From Pseudolabrys taiwanensis (lineage in GTDB: Bacteria > Pseudomonadota > Alphaproteobacteria > Rhizobiales > Xanthobacteraceae): a DNA stretch of 64,000 nt. Shown here piece by piece: positions 44,332 to 52,765 of this stretch. The stretch's first letter is position 1. Each line of letters opens with the position of its first letter. Location: positions 868,001 to 932,000 of the forward strand of contig NZ_CP031417.1 of NCBI RefSeq assembly GCF_003367395.1, read 5' to 3'. The notes beneath the pieces are model-generated. The model ran no database searches and had not been told where the DNA came from. It saw nothing but the letters and a program-made list of their open reading frames with translations. Position numbers and translations under genes: made by a program.

Positions 44332-45054
44332 ATGAAGAAAATGAGGAGCGTGCTGCGGTCGTTGATTGCCGCGGCGGCATTCGGCGCGGTTGCGTTGACG
44401 ACGGTGGCGGCTGAAGCGGCGGATGTGGCTGCGCCGAAGCCGGTCTACAAGGCACCGGTCATCGAGCCGTTCAATCCGTGGATGATCCGCTTGCGTGCGC
44501 TCGGCGTCGTGACGCGCAATTCCGGCTCCGTGGATCAGGTGCCGGGCTCCGGTCTGTCGACCAGCGACGCCATCGTGCCCGAACTCGATATCACCTACTT
44601 CTTCACCAAGAACATCGCCGCCGAACTGATTCTCGGCACTACGCGGCATCATGTGACGGGCACCGGTGTCGCGGCGACCAACGGCCTCGACGTCGGTAAG
44701 GCGTGGCTGCTGCCGCCGACCCTGACGCTGCAATATCACTTCACCGATTTCGGCGCCTTCAAGCCCTATATCGGCGCCGGCGTGAACTACACGTGGTTCT
44801 ACAGCCAGTCGGCCGGCAACACGCCGAACGGGGCAGGCGTGATCATCACGCGCAGCCATCTGCACAACGCCTGGGCGCCTGCGTTGCAGATCGGTTTCGA
44901 CTACATGATCGACAAGCACTGGGGCTTCAACGTCGACGTCAAGAAGCTGTGGCTGCGGCCGAGCTGGGACGGCGACAGCAATGTCGGCCCGCTCACGGGC
45001 AAGGTGAACCTCGATCCGTGGCTGATCGGCGCGGGCGTGACGTACAAGTTCTAA
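44332..45054 (+). CDS. ompW: OmpW-family outer-membrane protein
   Basis: The 240-residue protein has a signal peptide (ending EAADV, preceded by AAAFGAVALTTVAAEA) and an eight-strand barrel: PWMIRLRALGVV, ELDITYFFTKNIAAELILGT, LPPTLTLQYHF, AFKPYIGAGVNYTWFY and NVDVKKLWL are all OmpW signatures, ending in a C-terminal VTYKF. OmpW forms a narrow outer-membrane channel for hydrophobic compounds and in E. coli is controlled by FNR. AGGGGC lies shortly before the ATG. A perfect FNR box upstream supports oxygen-linked control here too. Confidence 0.93.
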   Translation: MKKMRSVLRSLIAAAAFGAVALTTVAAEAADVAAPKPVYKAPVIEPFNPWMIRLRALGVVTRNSGSVDQVPGSGLSTSDAIVPELDITYFFTKNIAAELILGTTRHHVTGTGVAATNGLDVGKAWLLPPTLTLQYHFTDFGAFKPYIGAGVNYTWFYSQSAGNTPNGAGVIITRSHLHNAWAPALQIGFDYMIDKHWGFNVDVKKLWLRPSWDGDSNVGPLTGKVNLDPWLIGAGVTYKF

Positions 45055-45089
45055 GCGGTCATCGGTGGGGGCCGAACCGCCCCGACGGT

Positions 45090-46430
45090 TTAAGCCCGCG
45101 GCAGCGTTACGCGCAGCCGCAGGCCGCCGCCGGGGCGGTCGTCGATCGCCACCGTGCCATGCTGATTTTCGACGATCTGCCGGACGATGGTGAGGCCGAG
45201 TCCGGCGCCGCCGCGCTCGCGATTGCGCGATGTCTCGAGCCGGTAGAACGGCTCGAACACCCGCGTGCGTTCGCGCGGCGGGATACCCGGGCCGCGATCT
45301 TCGACCCACAATTCGACTGTGTCCTTGCCCTCGTGCAGGGAGACGTCGGCGGAGTGCCCATAGGCAAGCGCGTTGTCGATGAGGTTGGCGGTGAGCCGCG
45401 CAACACCCGCCGGCGAGCCGCGCACCGGCAGAGGCCGAGCGGGGGCCTCAAATGAGATCGGCAGCCCTTGCGCGGCGCGCGTATCGCATTCGGCTTTGAC
45501 GATCCGTGCGAGGTCTATCGTCTCTTCCGGGCCGCCGTTGAACGACGCCCGCGCGAAGGCAAGCGCGTCGTCCATGAGCGCCTGCATGGCGTCGAGGTCG
45601 GCGGTCACCTTCTGACGCTGTTCGCTCTCCGGCATCAACTCGAGCCGTAGGCGTAACCGCGTCACATAGGTGCGCAGATCGTGGCTGATGGCGCCGAGCA
45701 CCAACGTGCGACTGCGGACGAGCTCGGCGATACGCACCTGCATGGCGTTGACGGCGCGGATGAGCGCGCGGACGTCGGGCGCGCCGTGCTCGGTGACCGG
45801 CTGCGGTTCGATCGCCGAACCGAATCGTTCGACGGCCGTCGCAAGGTTGGAGAGGGGCTTGGTTTCGCGGCGCACAGCGATCAGCGCGGCCAAGGCGACG
45901 ACGAAGCCCAAGATGCCGGCGAGCAGGCCGATCGGAATGCCGAGGAGCCGCAAGGTCAGACCGCCGCGGGCTTCGATCGCGAGATAGCCGCCGGAGGTGA
46001 GGGCGACGACGCCGTGAATCTGGGCGCCTATGAGATAGCGCAGACGCGTCACCGGCTGGCTGCCGCGGCGCTCATTGCTGATGAGCGACAGCGCGACATA
46101 GCGGTCGTCGTTCTGCGCGCCGAGGAGGTTGCGCAGGCGATCCTCCGCCTTGCGTAAGATCGCGGCGTGTCGTTCCTCAGGACGGTCGGTACGAATGCTG
46201 GGATTGAAACCGAAGCCGCTGGCCGCGCGCAGGGCCAGCGGCCGCTCGGCTTCCGGCAGGCGGTCGAGCAGCAGCGCCAATGCCGCGGTCTGCTGAATCA
46301 GCGGTTCGATCCGCGGCGCGCCGCCCTCGCGGCTCTCGATGAAATAGGTGGCGGCCAGCAGCAGCTGCGCCAGCACGATGGCTCCGACCACGATGAGCGC
46401 CAGACGGCTCGCGATCCGGATACGGCCCAT
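45090..46430 (-). CDS. EnvZ-type sensor histidine kinase
   Basis: The 446-residue protein has a first membrane helix (LALIVVGAIVLAQLLLAATYF), a periplasmic region to about residue 155, and a second helix (LLGIPIGLLAGILGFVVALA). A HAMP domain and a dimerisation domain with phosphorylated His250 (LGAISHDLRTY) follow. The ATP-binding part has N-box LTANLIDNALAYG, G1 VEDRGPGIP, F-box FEPFYR and G2 GAGLGL. It phosphorylates the response regulator encoded just upstream in the operon (11-base gap). The ligand is unknown; regulation of the secreted proteins at 47330-48419 is a reasonable guess. Confidence 0.92.
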   Translation of the reverse strand: MGRIRIASRLALIVVGAIVLAQLLLAATYFIESREGGAPRIEPLIQQTAALALLLDRLPEAERPLALRAASGFGFNPSIRTDRPEERHAAILRKAEDRLRNLLGAQNDDRYVALSLISNERRGSQPVTRLRYLIGAQIHGVVALTSGGYLAIEARGGLTLRLLGIPIGLLAGILGFVVALAALIAVRRETKPLSNLATAVERFGSAIEPQPVTEHGAPDVRALIRAVNAMQVRIAELVRSRTLVLGAISHDLRTYVTRLRLRLELMPESEQRQKVTADLDAMQALMDDALAFARASFNGGPEETIDLARIVKAECDTRAAQGLPISFEAPARPLPVRGSPAGVARLTANLIDNALAYGHSADVSLHEGKDTVELWVEDRGPGIPPRERTRVFEPFYRLETSRNRERGGAGLGLTIVRQIVENQHGTVAIDDRPGGGLRLRVTLPRA

Positions 46431-46441
46431 GGGATGCTCGC

Positions 46442-47152
46442 TCAGACCGGCCGCACGTTGACGACGAACAGATAGCCGCCGTTGCGCACCGTCTTGATCG
46501 AGTTGGCCGCATCCGGATCGGCGGCGGTCAGCTTCTTGCGCAGCCGGCTGATCGATACGTCGATCGTGCGATCGAAGGGGTCGGCGGTGCGGCCTCGCGT
46601 CCAATCGAGCAGGAGATCGCGCGAGAGGACCCGCTTAGGCCGTTGCAGGAAGCAGGCCAGAAGATCGAATTCCGCCGACGTGAGATCGACCGCGCTTGCG
46701 TCCGCGTTCGTGACGCTGCGGGCGTCGAGGTCGGCCACCAGGGCGCCGAATGCCAAGCGACGTGCGTTGGATGGCGTCGGCTCGCCCTCGGTCCGGCGCA
46801 ACACAGCGCGGATGCGCGCGAGCAGTTCGCGCGGATTGAACGGCTTCGGCAGATAGTCGTCGGCACCGATTTCGAGCCCGACGATACGATCCACATCGTC
46901 GGCTTTGGCGGTGAGCATCAGGATGGGCGTGCCGCCTTGCGCGCGCAGGCGGCGGCAAATCGACAGCCCGTCCTCGCCGGGCAGCATCAGATCGAGCACG
47001 ATCAGGTCGGGCCGCATCTTGGCGAGCGCGCGGTCCATCGCGGGGGCGTCCTCGGCGCACACCGTGATGTAGCCTTCGCGCGCGAGGAAATCAGCGAGCA
47101 GCGAGCGGATATCGCGATCGTCCTCGACAATCATGATGGTGCGTTCGGACAT
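46442..47152 (-). CDS. OmpR-family response regulator
   Basis: The 236-residue regulator has a receiver domain with phospho-acceptor Asp54 (LIVLDLMLPGEDG), switch lysine 103 (DYLPKPFNPREL) and acidic pocket EDDRD (10-14), followed by a winged-helix DNA-binding domain ending RNGGYLFVV. MSERTIMIVEDD is chosen as start. It is first of two genes with the sensor kinase downstream. It is divergent from the secreted protein gene at 47330, and the shared intergenic region has a 10-bp-phased direct repeat. Confidence 0.94.
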   Translation of the reverse strand: MSERTIMIVEDDRDIRSLLADFLAREGYITVCAEDAPAMDRALAKMRPDLIVLDLMLPGEDGLSICRRLRAQGGTPILMLTAKADDVDRIVGLEIGADDYLPKPFNPRELLARIRAVLRRTEGEPTPSNARRLAFGALVADLDARSVTNADASAVDLTSAEFDLLACFLQRPKRVLSRDLLLDWTRGRTADPFDRTIDVSISRLRKKLTAADPDAANSIKTVRNGGYLFVVNVRPV

Positions 47153-47216
47153 GCGGCGGCACTGTAAGGCGCCGGCGGGTGCGGGCAACCGCACGCGCCG
47201 GGGCGGCATTCCTGCA

Positions 47217-47231
47217 ACAAAACGTTACAAA
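47217..47231 (+). promoter_or_regulatory. 10-bp-phased direct repeat, possible OmpR-type site
   Basis: ACAAA occurs at 47217-47221 and 47227-47231, exactly one helical turn apart, between the response regulator gene and the divergent secreted protein gene. Tandem half-sites with this phase are typical of OmpR-family binding sites. Confidence 0.4.
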
Positions 47232-47329
47232 TCCCCGCGAGCCTGAAATCCGTCAGCAAAGGGCGGCCGCGAAAGTCTCCTCCAACGATGTTGCTGCGGC
47301 TTGCGCGGCACACCACGAAGGAGGAGCCG

Positions 47330-47665
47330 ATGAAGCTCAAGACGATATCCGCTTCGCTCGCCGTGCTGATCAGTGTCGGTGCGGTTTCCCAGGCCGATGC
47401 CTGGACCCGCAGCGGCACGGTCACGACCGCGCGGGGAACCTACACCGGCAGTGCGTCGGGTGGCTGTGCCGGCGGCACCTGTTCGCGCACTCGTTCCGTC
47501 ACGGGGCCGTACGGCAACACGGTCTCGCGCTCCGGCAGCGTCAGCCGCACGGGACCGTATCGCTATAGCTATTCGCGCACGACGACCGGGCCAAACGGCA
47601 ACAGCGTCACGCGCAGCGGCTCGGTCGCGACCTATCCCTATTGGGCCCGCTACTCCCGCTACTGA
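47330..47665 (+). CDS. Small secreted repeat protein (Ser/Thr/Gly/Arg-rich)
   Basis: The 111-residue protein has a signal peptide (MKLKTISASLAVLISVGAVS, cleavage near QADA) and a mature part of repeats: WTRSGTV (25-31), GPYGNTVSRSGSV (59-71) and GPNGNSVTRSGSV (87-99), 28 residues apart. The two cysteines (46 and 51) lie between the first and second unit. GGAGGAG stands before the ATG. The design of short beta-strand repeats and an aromatic C-terminus (YPYWARYSRY) resembles small cell-surface proteins of Bradyrhizobium relatives. Function is unknown. Divergence from the two-component genes suggests control by them. Confidence 0.75.
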   Translation: MKLKTISASLAVLISVGAVSQADAWTRSGTVTTARGTYTGSASGGCAGGTCSRTRSVTGPYGNTVSRSGSVSRTGPYRYSYSRTTTGPNGNSVTRSGSVATYPYWARYSRY

Positions 47666-47767
47666 TCCGTAGCGGCTCCACGCGGCCGCCGGACCGATCC
47701 TTCGCCCCCAATGCTTCGGTCCGGCGCGCCGCATCCTTCCCTTCGACCATCGAATGAGAGGCCATCC

Positions 47768-48055
47768 ATGCGCAAACTCTTTTGCGGCGTCGCCATTGCC
47801 GCCAGCACCATGTTCTCCGTTTCCGCCGCGCAGGCGTTCCCCGCGGCGGCGCAACCGCAAAGCGCGGATGCTGTCGTTATTCAGGTGCGCAACGGCTGCG
47901 GTGTCGGCTGGCATCGCGGACCGTGGGGCGTCTGCCACCCGAACGGCAGACCCTATGTGTACGGCCCCTATGTTGGCTATGCGCCGCCACCGTATCCCGG
48001 CCGTTGTTGGTGGGTCGAGACCGCGTGGGGACCTCGCCGCGTCTGCGCGCGGTGA
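47768..48055 (+). CDS. GCG_CRPN-type small secreted protein
   Basis: The 95-residue product has a signal peptide (MRKLFCGVAIAASTMFSVSA, then AQA) and a mature core with GCGVGWHRGPWGVCHPN at 43-59, which is the GCG_CRPN motif. A Tyr/Pro-rich stretch (YVYGPYVGYAPPPYPG) and a C-terminal CWWVETAWGPRRVCAR follow. The paired cysteines suggest disulfides. Such short exported proteins are frequent in Rhizobiales; none has an assigned role. It is 102 bases after the previous secreted protein gene, on the same strand. Confidence 0.82.
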   Translation: MRKLFCGVAIAASTMFSVSAAQAFPAAAQPQSADAVVIQVRNGCGVGWHRGPWGVCHPNGRPYVYGPYVGYAPPPYPGRCWWVETAWGPRRVCAR

Positions 48056-48110
48056 TGCGAGCGCACCGGCTGGCATTCACCGAACCATCCCATCCCTGAG
48101 AGAGAATGAC

Positions 48111-48419
48111 ATGCAACGAAACCTTGCGGTGCGGGCGGCATCGACAATCCATGCCGGGCATTTGACCCGGCGGATCCGCATCATGCTGCTGAGCGCGCTG
48201 GTCATGGCAATCATGACCGGCGGCGCGGCGCAGGCGCAATCCGGCGCCGAGCCGAATGCGCGGGTGCGGCAGGCCTGTAAAGCCGACGTGTATGCGCTCT
48301 GCGCGGGTGTGATGCCAGGCGGCGGACGCATCAAGCAATGCATGCTCGAAAAGCGCGATCAGCTTTCCGAAGGATGCCGAAGCGCCTTGGTTGCCGCGCG
48401 GAATGCGCCCGGCAAATAA
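48111..48419 (+). CDS. Cysteine-rich repeat secreted protein
   Basis: The 102-residue product has a signal anchor or signal peptide after a basic stretch (IMLLSALVMAIMTGGAAQAQ) and a single cysteine-rich (GLG1-like) repeat: RQACKADVYALCAGVMPG and KQCMLEKRDQLSEGC, with cysteines at 56, 64, 77 and 89. GAGAGAA lies just before the ATG; another start at MLLSAL (48183) would give a more standard signal peptide. The protein is expected in the periplasm. It is the third small exported protein in a row. Confidence 0.8.
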   Translation: MQRNLAVRAASTIHAGHLTRRIRIMLLSALVMAIMTGGAAQAQSGAEPNARVRQACKADVYALCAGVMPGGGRIKQCMLEKRDQLSEGCRSALVAARNAPGK

Positions 48420-48438
48420 GCGTTTGCCGCGTTAGCGA

Positions 48439-49365
48439 TTAGTGGGACGTCGCGGTCGGGCGCTGGTCGGTGGCGCCTTTGTCGGTCCAGTCCGGTGGCA
48501 GGCCGATGCCTTCTCCGATCAGGCCGGCAACGCCGGGATGCCTGCCGAAGGCTGCGCAAGCCGGATATTTGGGCGCGCCACCAAGCAACATGCCGATCCG
48601 CTCAAAGGAGGGCGCCGATGGCAGCCCGCCGAAGGGCGTCTCTCCAGTCACCATGAGCTTGCTGAAGTCGGCGCCGAACTCCGCGGCAAGGCCATAGGCA
48701 TCTCCTTCCTCGGAGACCCGTCCCGTACCGAGAAATGCATTGGCGCCGCGGCCCCAGATCATAGCCGCTTTCTGCTGCCCTTCAGGATTGCGCGCTTCGG
48801 CTTCGAGCGACAGACTTCCCAAACCGATCGGGATACGCGGGACCGGAACGGGCACGCCGGGAAGAACGACGGATTTCGCCACCGAGGCGCCTTTGGACAG
48901 GCCGGCAGCGACGGGATCGGTCGCTTTGATATGGGTGACGACCGCGTGAACGGTCAGATCCGCCGGCGCCCATGCGCTGACCACCTGAAAACGCTCGCTC
49001 AACCCCGTGCACAGCGATCTGTCGACGGCATTCGTCACGAGGCTGCGCTGGTGCGGCGTGAAGGGCGTTGCGCCGGCTGGGTCGGAAAATGAGGTCGGAA
49101 TGATTCTGACGGTCTTGGCCGCCAGCAAGTCGTCCTTATTCACCTTCAAAAGAGAGCGGGTGAGTATGCCGTCCGACGGCTTCAGGTCGTCATAGGATTG
49201 GAGCGATCCGGCGCGATCCAGTGGCGCGCTCGCGCAGCCTCCTACAAGAGCGCTGAGCAATATCGCTGCCGACCAACGCAAACGCGCCGTCGAGGGTTCG
49301 GAGGCGACGCCTGAAGCAAGACGGCGCCGTCGAGCAGCCGATCTGGCAATCCTGATATTCTGCAA
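48439..49365 (-). CDS. DUF3313-like lipoprotein
   Basis: The product is about 308 residues if it starts at TTG 49365, which has GGGAG seven bases upstream. A lipobox LLSALVGGC (Cys44) marks it as a lipoprotein, preceded by a basic N-terminus. The body (LQSYDDLKPSDGILTRSLLK, then RIIPTSFSDPAG, LVTNAVDRSLCTGLSERFQV, and LTVHAVVTHIKATD) looks like DUF3313-type outer-membrane lipoproteins, though I cannot confirm this. A longer frame starts at 49557, but its extra residues are not protein-like. A CCCGTA-TTC-TACGGG inverted repeat lies just upstream. Confidence 0.72.
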   Translation of the reverse strand: MQNIRIARSAARRRRLASGVASEPSTARLRWSAAILLSALVGGCASAPLDRAGSLQSYDDLKPSDGILTRSLLKVNKDDLLAAKTVRIIPTSFSDPAGATPFTPHQRSLVTNAVDRSLCTGLSERFQVVSAWAPADLTVHAVVTHIKATDPVAAGLSKGASVAKSVVLPGVPVPVPRIPIGLGSLSLEAEARNPEGQQKAAMIWGRGANAFLGTGRVSEEGDAYGLAAEFGADFSKLMVTGETPFGGLPSAPSFERIGMLLGGAPKYPACAAFGRHPGVAGLIGEGIGLPPDWTDKGATDQRPTATSH

Positions 49366-49374
49366 ACGCCGTCT

Positions 49375-49389
49375 CCCGTATTCTACGGG
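49375..49389. promoter_or_regulatory. Short perfect inverted repeat upstream of the lipoprotein gene
   Basis: CCCGTA-TTC-TACGGG lies in the 5' leader just before the GGGAG site. On the minus strand TATTAT lies a few bases upstream and could be a -10 box, so this repeat would be near the transcription start. Confidence 0.35.
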
Positions 49390-49507
49390 TACATAGAATA
49401 ATACCTCGTGGCTGATTTGTGGCGTGTTTGCGTCGCTATCCACGCACTGGGGACGTCGAATATCGGAAGCCCGTCGGATCCACTCGCTTTGAATTTGGCG
49501 GTGCGCC

Positions 49508-51100
49508 TCAATGCACGGACGTCGTGTCCCAAAGATCGGCGTGATAATCCGCGCCATATCCCGTCTTTTGGTGAGCTCCTTTTAGATCGAGATACTGAGC
49601 GTTGTCTTTGTCGGCCGAATATTTCGACCACGCGGCTTCGACGTATTTGCCGTCGACGGGGGCGCTCGGCGTGCCGGTGCGGGCAAACGACGTCCAATAG
49701 TCGATCATCAGATCGGACAGCTTGTTCTGTTCAGCATCGAGCGTTTGTTCTGAGCCCCGTGCGCCCCGAAAGCCGGGGAAGAGATAGAGCAGCTCGGCCG
49801 TGTGATAGGCCCGCATCGGGAAGCTCATCGGCGGGTAATAAGAGGGAACGGTGCGGTCGCGGAACTCATAGACATAGACCGGCACATATTTGGACCATTC
49901 CCGCGCGAGCATGCGCGCCGTGCTGACTTTGGCTCCCTGAGCGATACCGATGACAGCGAGACTGGGGCTCGCGTATTTATCGAGCGGATAGGCGGCTTCG
50001 ATTGCAGCCTTATTCCCTGAACCGTAGGTGAGGACATATTTGGCGTAGCCGTCTGCGGTCATCGGTTTGCCGCCTCTGACCTCGCTCATGAAGAAAGACT
50101 GCTCGTCCTGGACAAGCCCGGTCATGATGGGGACGCGGTTGAAGTTGCCGGACTCGTATGAGGTGACCGCCGGCTGGGTGATGATCGTCCCATCCACGGA
50201 AGGATACTCGGTAACGTATTTCAGGATCGGGTCTTGAAACTTGATCACGTCCGCGACCGAGAGCTTCCGCAGGCAGTCGGCGGTCTGATTTTCGCAGCCC
50301 GCCTTCTTGGCGAATTCTTCGCCGGCGTGCAGCGCCGTTTCGGGCGAGGTGATCTTGATGCGCGTTCCGCTTTGATTGATGACGCGATGAAATAGCCCCT
50401 TTGCGGTAGGCGAAGCTAAATTCGCCATCACGCTGGTGCCGCCGCCGGATTGGCCGAAGAGGGTGACGTTTCCCGCGTCGCCGCCGAATGCCGCGATGTT
50501 CCGGTTGACCCAGCGAAGCGCCGCCTGCTGGTCCATGATCCCGTAATTCGCGTAGGGATGACCTTCCGCGTTGATGGCCGGGTGCGAAAGGAAACCGAGC
50601 GCGCCGACGCGATAGTTGAAGGTGACGACGATGACATTGCCGCGCTTTGCGAGCTTGCTTCCGTCGTAGTCGTCGCTCTCGCCGCTGAAGAGACCGCCGC
50701 CGTAAAACCAGACCATGACGGGCAGCTTCGCCCCGGCCGTCACGTCGGCCTTGGGCGTGAAGACGTTCAAGTAGAGACAGTCCTCCGTGTCGCTCGGCAT
50801 AGTGAAGATGCCGCGGTCCATCTGAGCGCAGTGGTTCGCGAACTTCGACGCGTCGCGAACGCCCGTCCAAGGCTCGGCTTCGGCGGGAGGCATCCAGCGC
50901 AGCTTGCCGACCGGCGGCGCGGCGAAGGGGATGCCCAGAAACTGTCCGCCGTCGTTGACGACCTTGCCGCGCAGCGCACCGTTCTCCACGCGGATCACCG
51001 GGGCTTGCTGAGTGGAGGCGTTGCTAAGGGCGGCGCCCGTGGCCAACGCAAGGACGGCGGCGGCAGCTCTCATGCCGCGCAAGACGATTGATTTCGGCAC
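49508..51100 (-). CDS. Type B carboxylesterase (alpha/beta hydrolase, exported)
   Basis: The 530-residue enzyme has a signal peptide (after MRAAAAVLALATGAALSNAS) and the type B esterase layout: EDCLYLNVFTP (106-116), oxyanion-hole WFYGGGLFSG and nucleophile motif LFGQSGGGTS with Ser218. The usual family motif is GESAGG, so the Gln-Ser-Gly variant stands out but is seen in other bacterial members. The catalytic histidine lies in AYHTAELLYLF. It hydrolyses ester bonds in the periplasm or outside; the substrate is unknown. GGGAGGA and a GTG start are used. Codon choice is somewhat less GC-rich than average, a possible sign of transfer. Confidence 0.9.
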   Translation of the reverse strand: MPKSIVLRGMRAAAAVLALATGAALSNASTQQAPVIRVENGALRGKVVNDGGQFLGIPFAAPPVGKLRWMPPAEAEPWTGVRDASKFANHCAQMDRGIFTMPSDTEDCLYLNVFTPKADVTAGAKLPVMVWFYGGGLFSGESDDYDGSKLAKRGNVIVVTFNYRVGALGFLSHPAINAEGHPYANYGIMDQQAALRWVNRNIAAFGGDAGNVTLFGQSGGGTSVMANLASPTAKGLFHRVINQSGTRIKITSPETALHAGEEFAKKAGCENQTADCLRKLSVADVIKFQDPILKYVTEYPSVDGTIITQPAVTSYESGNFNRVPIMTGLVQDEQSFFMSEVRGGKPMTADGYAKYVLTYGSGNKAAIEAAYPLDKYASPSLAVIGIAQGAKVSTARMLAREWSKYVPVYVYEFRDRTVPSYYPPMSFPMRAYHTAELLYLFPGFRGARGSEQTLDAEQNKLSDLMIDYWTSFARTGTPSAPVDGKYVEAAWSKYSADKDNAQYLDLKGAHQKTGYGADYHADLWDTTSVH

Positions 51101-51449
51101 GCTGTTTCCTCCCGGCTTTCTTATGACGAAGCGGTCTCGTCATACTGTATTACAATCCGACGGTCCGCACCAAGTGGGTGACGCAGGCGAGCGCGCGGCT
51201 TCATCCGTGCCGGGGAGGGCGGCGCGGGCGGTTCGGCTGAAGCTCAAAGCAACGATCAGGGTGGGAGGGCGAAGCGGAAGTCGGCGAGAGCCGTGCGGCG
51301 CGCTGGCGGCGGCAGCCGCAAGCGCTTTCACCGTGGATGACGGCTCCCGCGTCCTAGGGCTGCGGCGCGGCTCTCGAGGCGGCACGCGGCAAGGTATCGG
51401 GGGAAACGGACTCTAAGGAGCGGTCGGTGTCTGTCGGTTTGAAAGGAAA
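51101..51449. other. Intergenic region between esterase and tRNA-Asn
   Basis: About 350 bases of GC-rich sequence. Frames that cross it are arginine- and glycine-rich shadows and have no ribosome binding site. It should hold the esterase promoter near its left end (AT-richer bases around 51120-51160). No terminator for the tRNA or repeat was identified. Confidence 0.4.
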
Positions 51450-51524
51450 TGGCTCCCGAGGCTGGGATCGAACCAGCGACCATTCGATTAACAGTCGAAT
51501 GCTCTACCGCTGAGCTACTCGGGA
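51450..51524 (-). tRNA. tRNA-Asn (GTT)
   Basis: On the minus strand the acceptor TCCCGAG pairs with CTCGGGA, the anticodon stem TCGA/TCGA closes a loop with GTT (CTGTTAA), D-arm AGCTCAGCGGTAGAGC and T-arm GGTTCGATCCC are canonical, and CCA is encoded. Confidence 0.97.
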
Positions 51525-51710
51525 ACAGGCGCTTGCGCCGTTTCGGTGGCGCCTAATAACAAAGCTCATCCACTTTGCAAAGCCCGGATGACAACCTGCC
51601 CGCACTGAAAATTTGGGAGGAATTCCCGCGGGCGCAAGTCGTTTGGCGAGGCAGATTCCACGGAAGAAGGCTGGCCCACCAACCCCAGCCCATACGAGAT
51701 GGGTGAGGGT

Positions 51711-51784
51711 TGGAGGCCACGGCCGGAATCGAACCGGCGTGCACGGATTTGCAGTCCGCTGCGTCACCACTCCGCCACGTGGCC
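51711..51784 (-). tRNA. tRNA-Cys (GCA)
   Basis: On the minus strand the acceptor GGCCACG pairs with CGTGGCC, the anticodon loop CTGCAAA carries GCA, and the T-arm CGGTTCGATTCCG is canonical. CCA is encoded. It is 187 bases upstream of tRNA-Asn in the same direction and could share a transcript. Confidence 0.97.
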
Positions 51785-51936
51785 CCGAAAAGATGCGTTC
51801 GCCGTCGCGGGCGGCCGCTCCCCTTCGTCCTCAGCCTATATAGGAGACAGCGCGGCTCCACAACGCTACTTCTCTTGCCTTTTCCAAGACCTTGCCCCAG
51901 AAAAGTCGCGCATCGTTAACCGGCTCGAGAACGCAG

Positions 51937-52587
51937 ATGACCGATTTCTCCACGGCGCGCCGTCATATGGTCGATGGCCAGGTTCGGACTTCGGATGTGA
52001 CCGATCTGCGCATTCTGCAGGCGATGCAGGACGTGCCGCGGGAGCGATTCGTCCCGGCATCGGCGGCCGGTCTGGCCTATCTCGACCTCGATCTACCGCT
52101 GGGGCGGGGTGGCCGCTGCCTGCTTCGGCCCATGGTCTTGAGCAAGCTTCTGCAGGCCGCCGAAATCGGCGCTGCCGACCGGGTGCTCGACGTCGGTTGC
52201 GCCACGGGCTACGCGGCGGCGATTCTCGCGCGATTCGTGCCTGAGGTCGTGGCGCTCGAGGATGACGCTGGATTCGCCGAGACCGCGCGCGCGGCGCTCG
52301 GCTCGCAAGCGAATGTCAAAGTCGTGACCGGTCCGCTGGCCCAAGGCTGGGCCCAGGGCGCGCCTTATGACGTGATTTTGCTAGAGGGCTCGGCCGACGT
52401 GGCGCCGGAAGCGCTTTGCCGGCAGCTCAAGGACGGCGGACGACTCGTATTCGTCCTAGGCTCCGGCCCCGACGCCAAAGCGGTCATTTACCGCCGTAGC
52501 GGCGATGAGATCGGGTACCGTTCGCTCTTCGACGCTGCAGCGCCTCTGCTGCCCGGATTTGCCAAGGCCACGGAATTCGCCTTTTGA
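51937..52587 (+). CDS. pcm: Protein-L-isoaspartate O-methyltransferase
   Basis: The 216-residue enzyme belongs to the PCMT family: it has RRHMVDGQVRTSDVTD at the start and the SAM-binding motif VLDVGCATGYAAAIL, with acidic loop VVALEDDAGFAE and later YDVILLEGSADVAPEAL. Such proteins repair isoaspartyl residues in aged proteins. The GGG substrate loop common to the family is altered, which is also seen in the variant found next to tolC in Bradyrhizobium relatives. The start at MTDFST is used. It precedes tolC by about 180 bases in the same direction. Confidence 0.88.
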   Translation: MTDFSTARRHMVDGQVRTSDVTDLRILQAMQDVPRERFVPASAAGLAYLDLDLPLGRGGRCLLRPMVLSKLLQAAEIGAADRVLDVGCATGYAAAILARFVPEVVALEDDAGFAETARAALGSQANVKVVTGPLAQGWAQGAPYDVILLEGSADVAPEALCRQLKDGGRLVFVLGSGPDAKAVIYRRSGDEIGYRSLFDAAAPLLPGFAKATEFAF

Positions 52588-52725
52588 GCCAAGGGTCGGC
52601 CTGATCTAGTTCCAAACGTGGCCGAAAAGTCCCAGCGGGTCGGCTTTCTGTGGGCGGATCGGCGGCTAGGGGTTTCAACGCACCGTCCGGCCGCCTATTG
52701 TTCCAGCACTTTGATATGGCGCAAT

Positions 52726-52746
52726 GCAATCGATCGGGGCGATTGC
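52726..52746. promoter_or_regulatory. Inverted repeat just before tolC
   Basis: GCAATCG-ATCGGGG-CGATTGC has perfect 7-base arms and ends 19 bases before the tolC ATG. It could be an operator or a 5' leader hairpin. Confidence 0.4.
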
Positions 52747-52765
52747 GTGCAAGGTTAGGTATTGC

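Noticed and set aside
51124..51416. Plus-strand frame in the esterase-to-tRNA gap
   Set aside because: Arg/Gly/Ala-rich composition without a start signal or family match.
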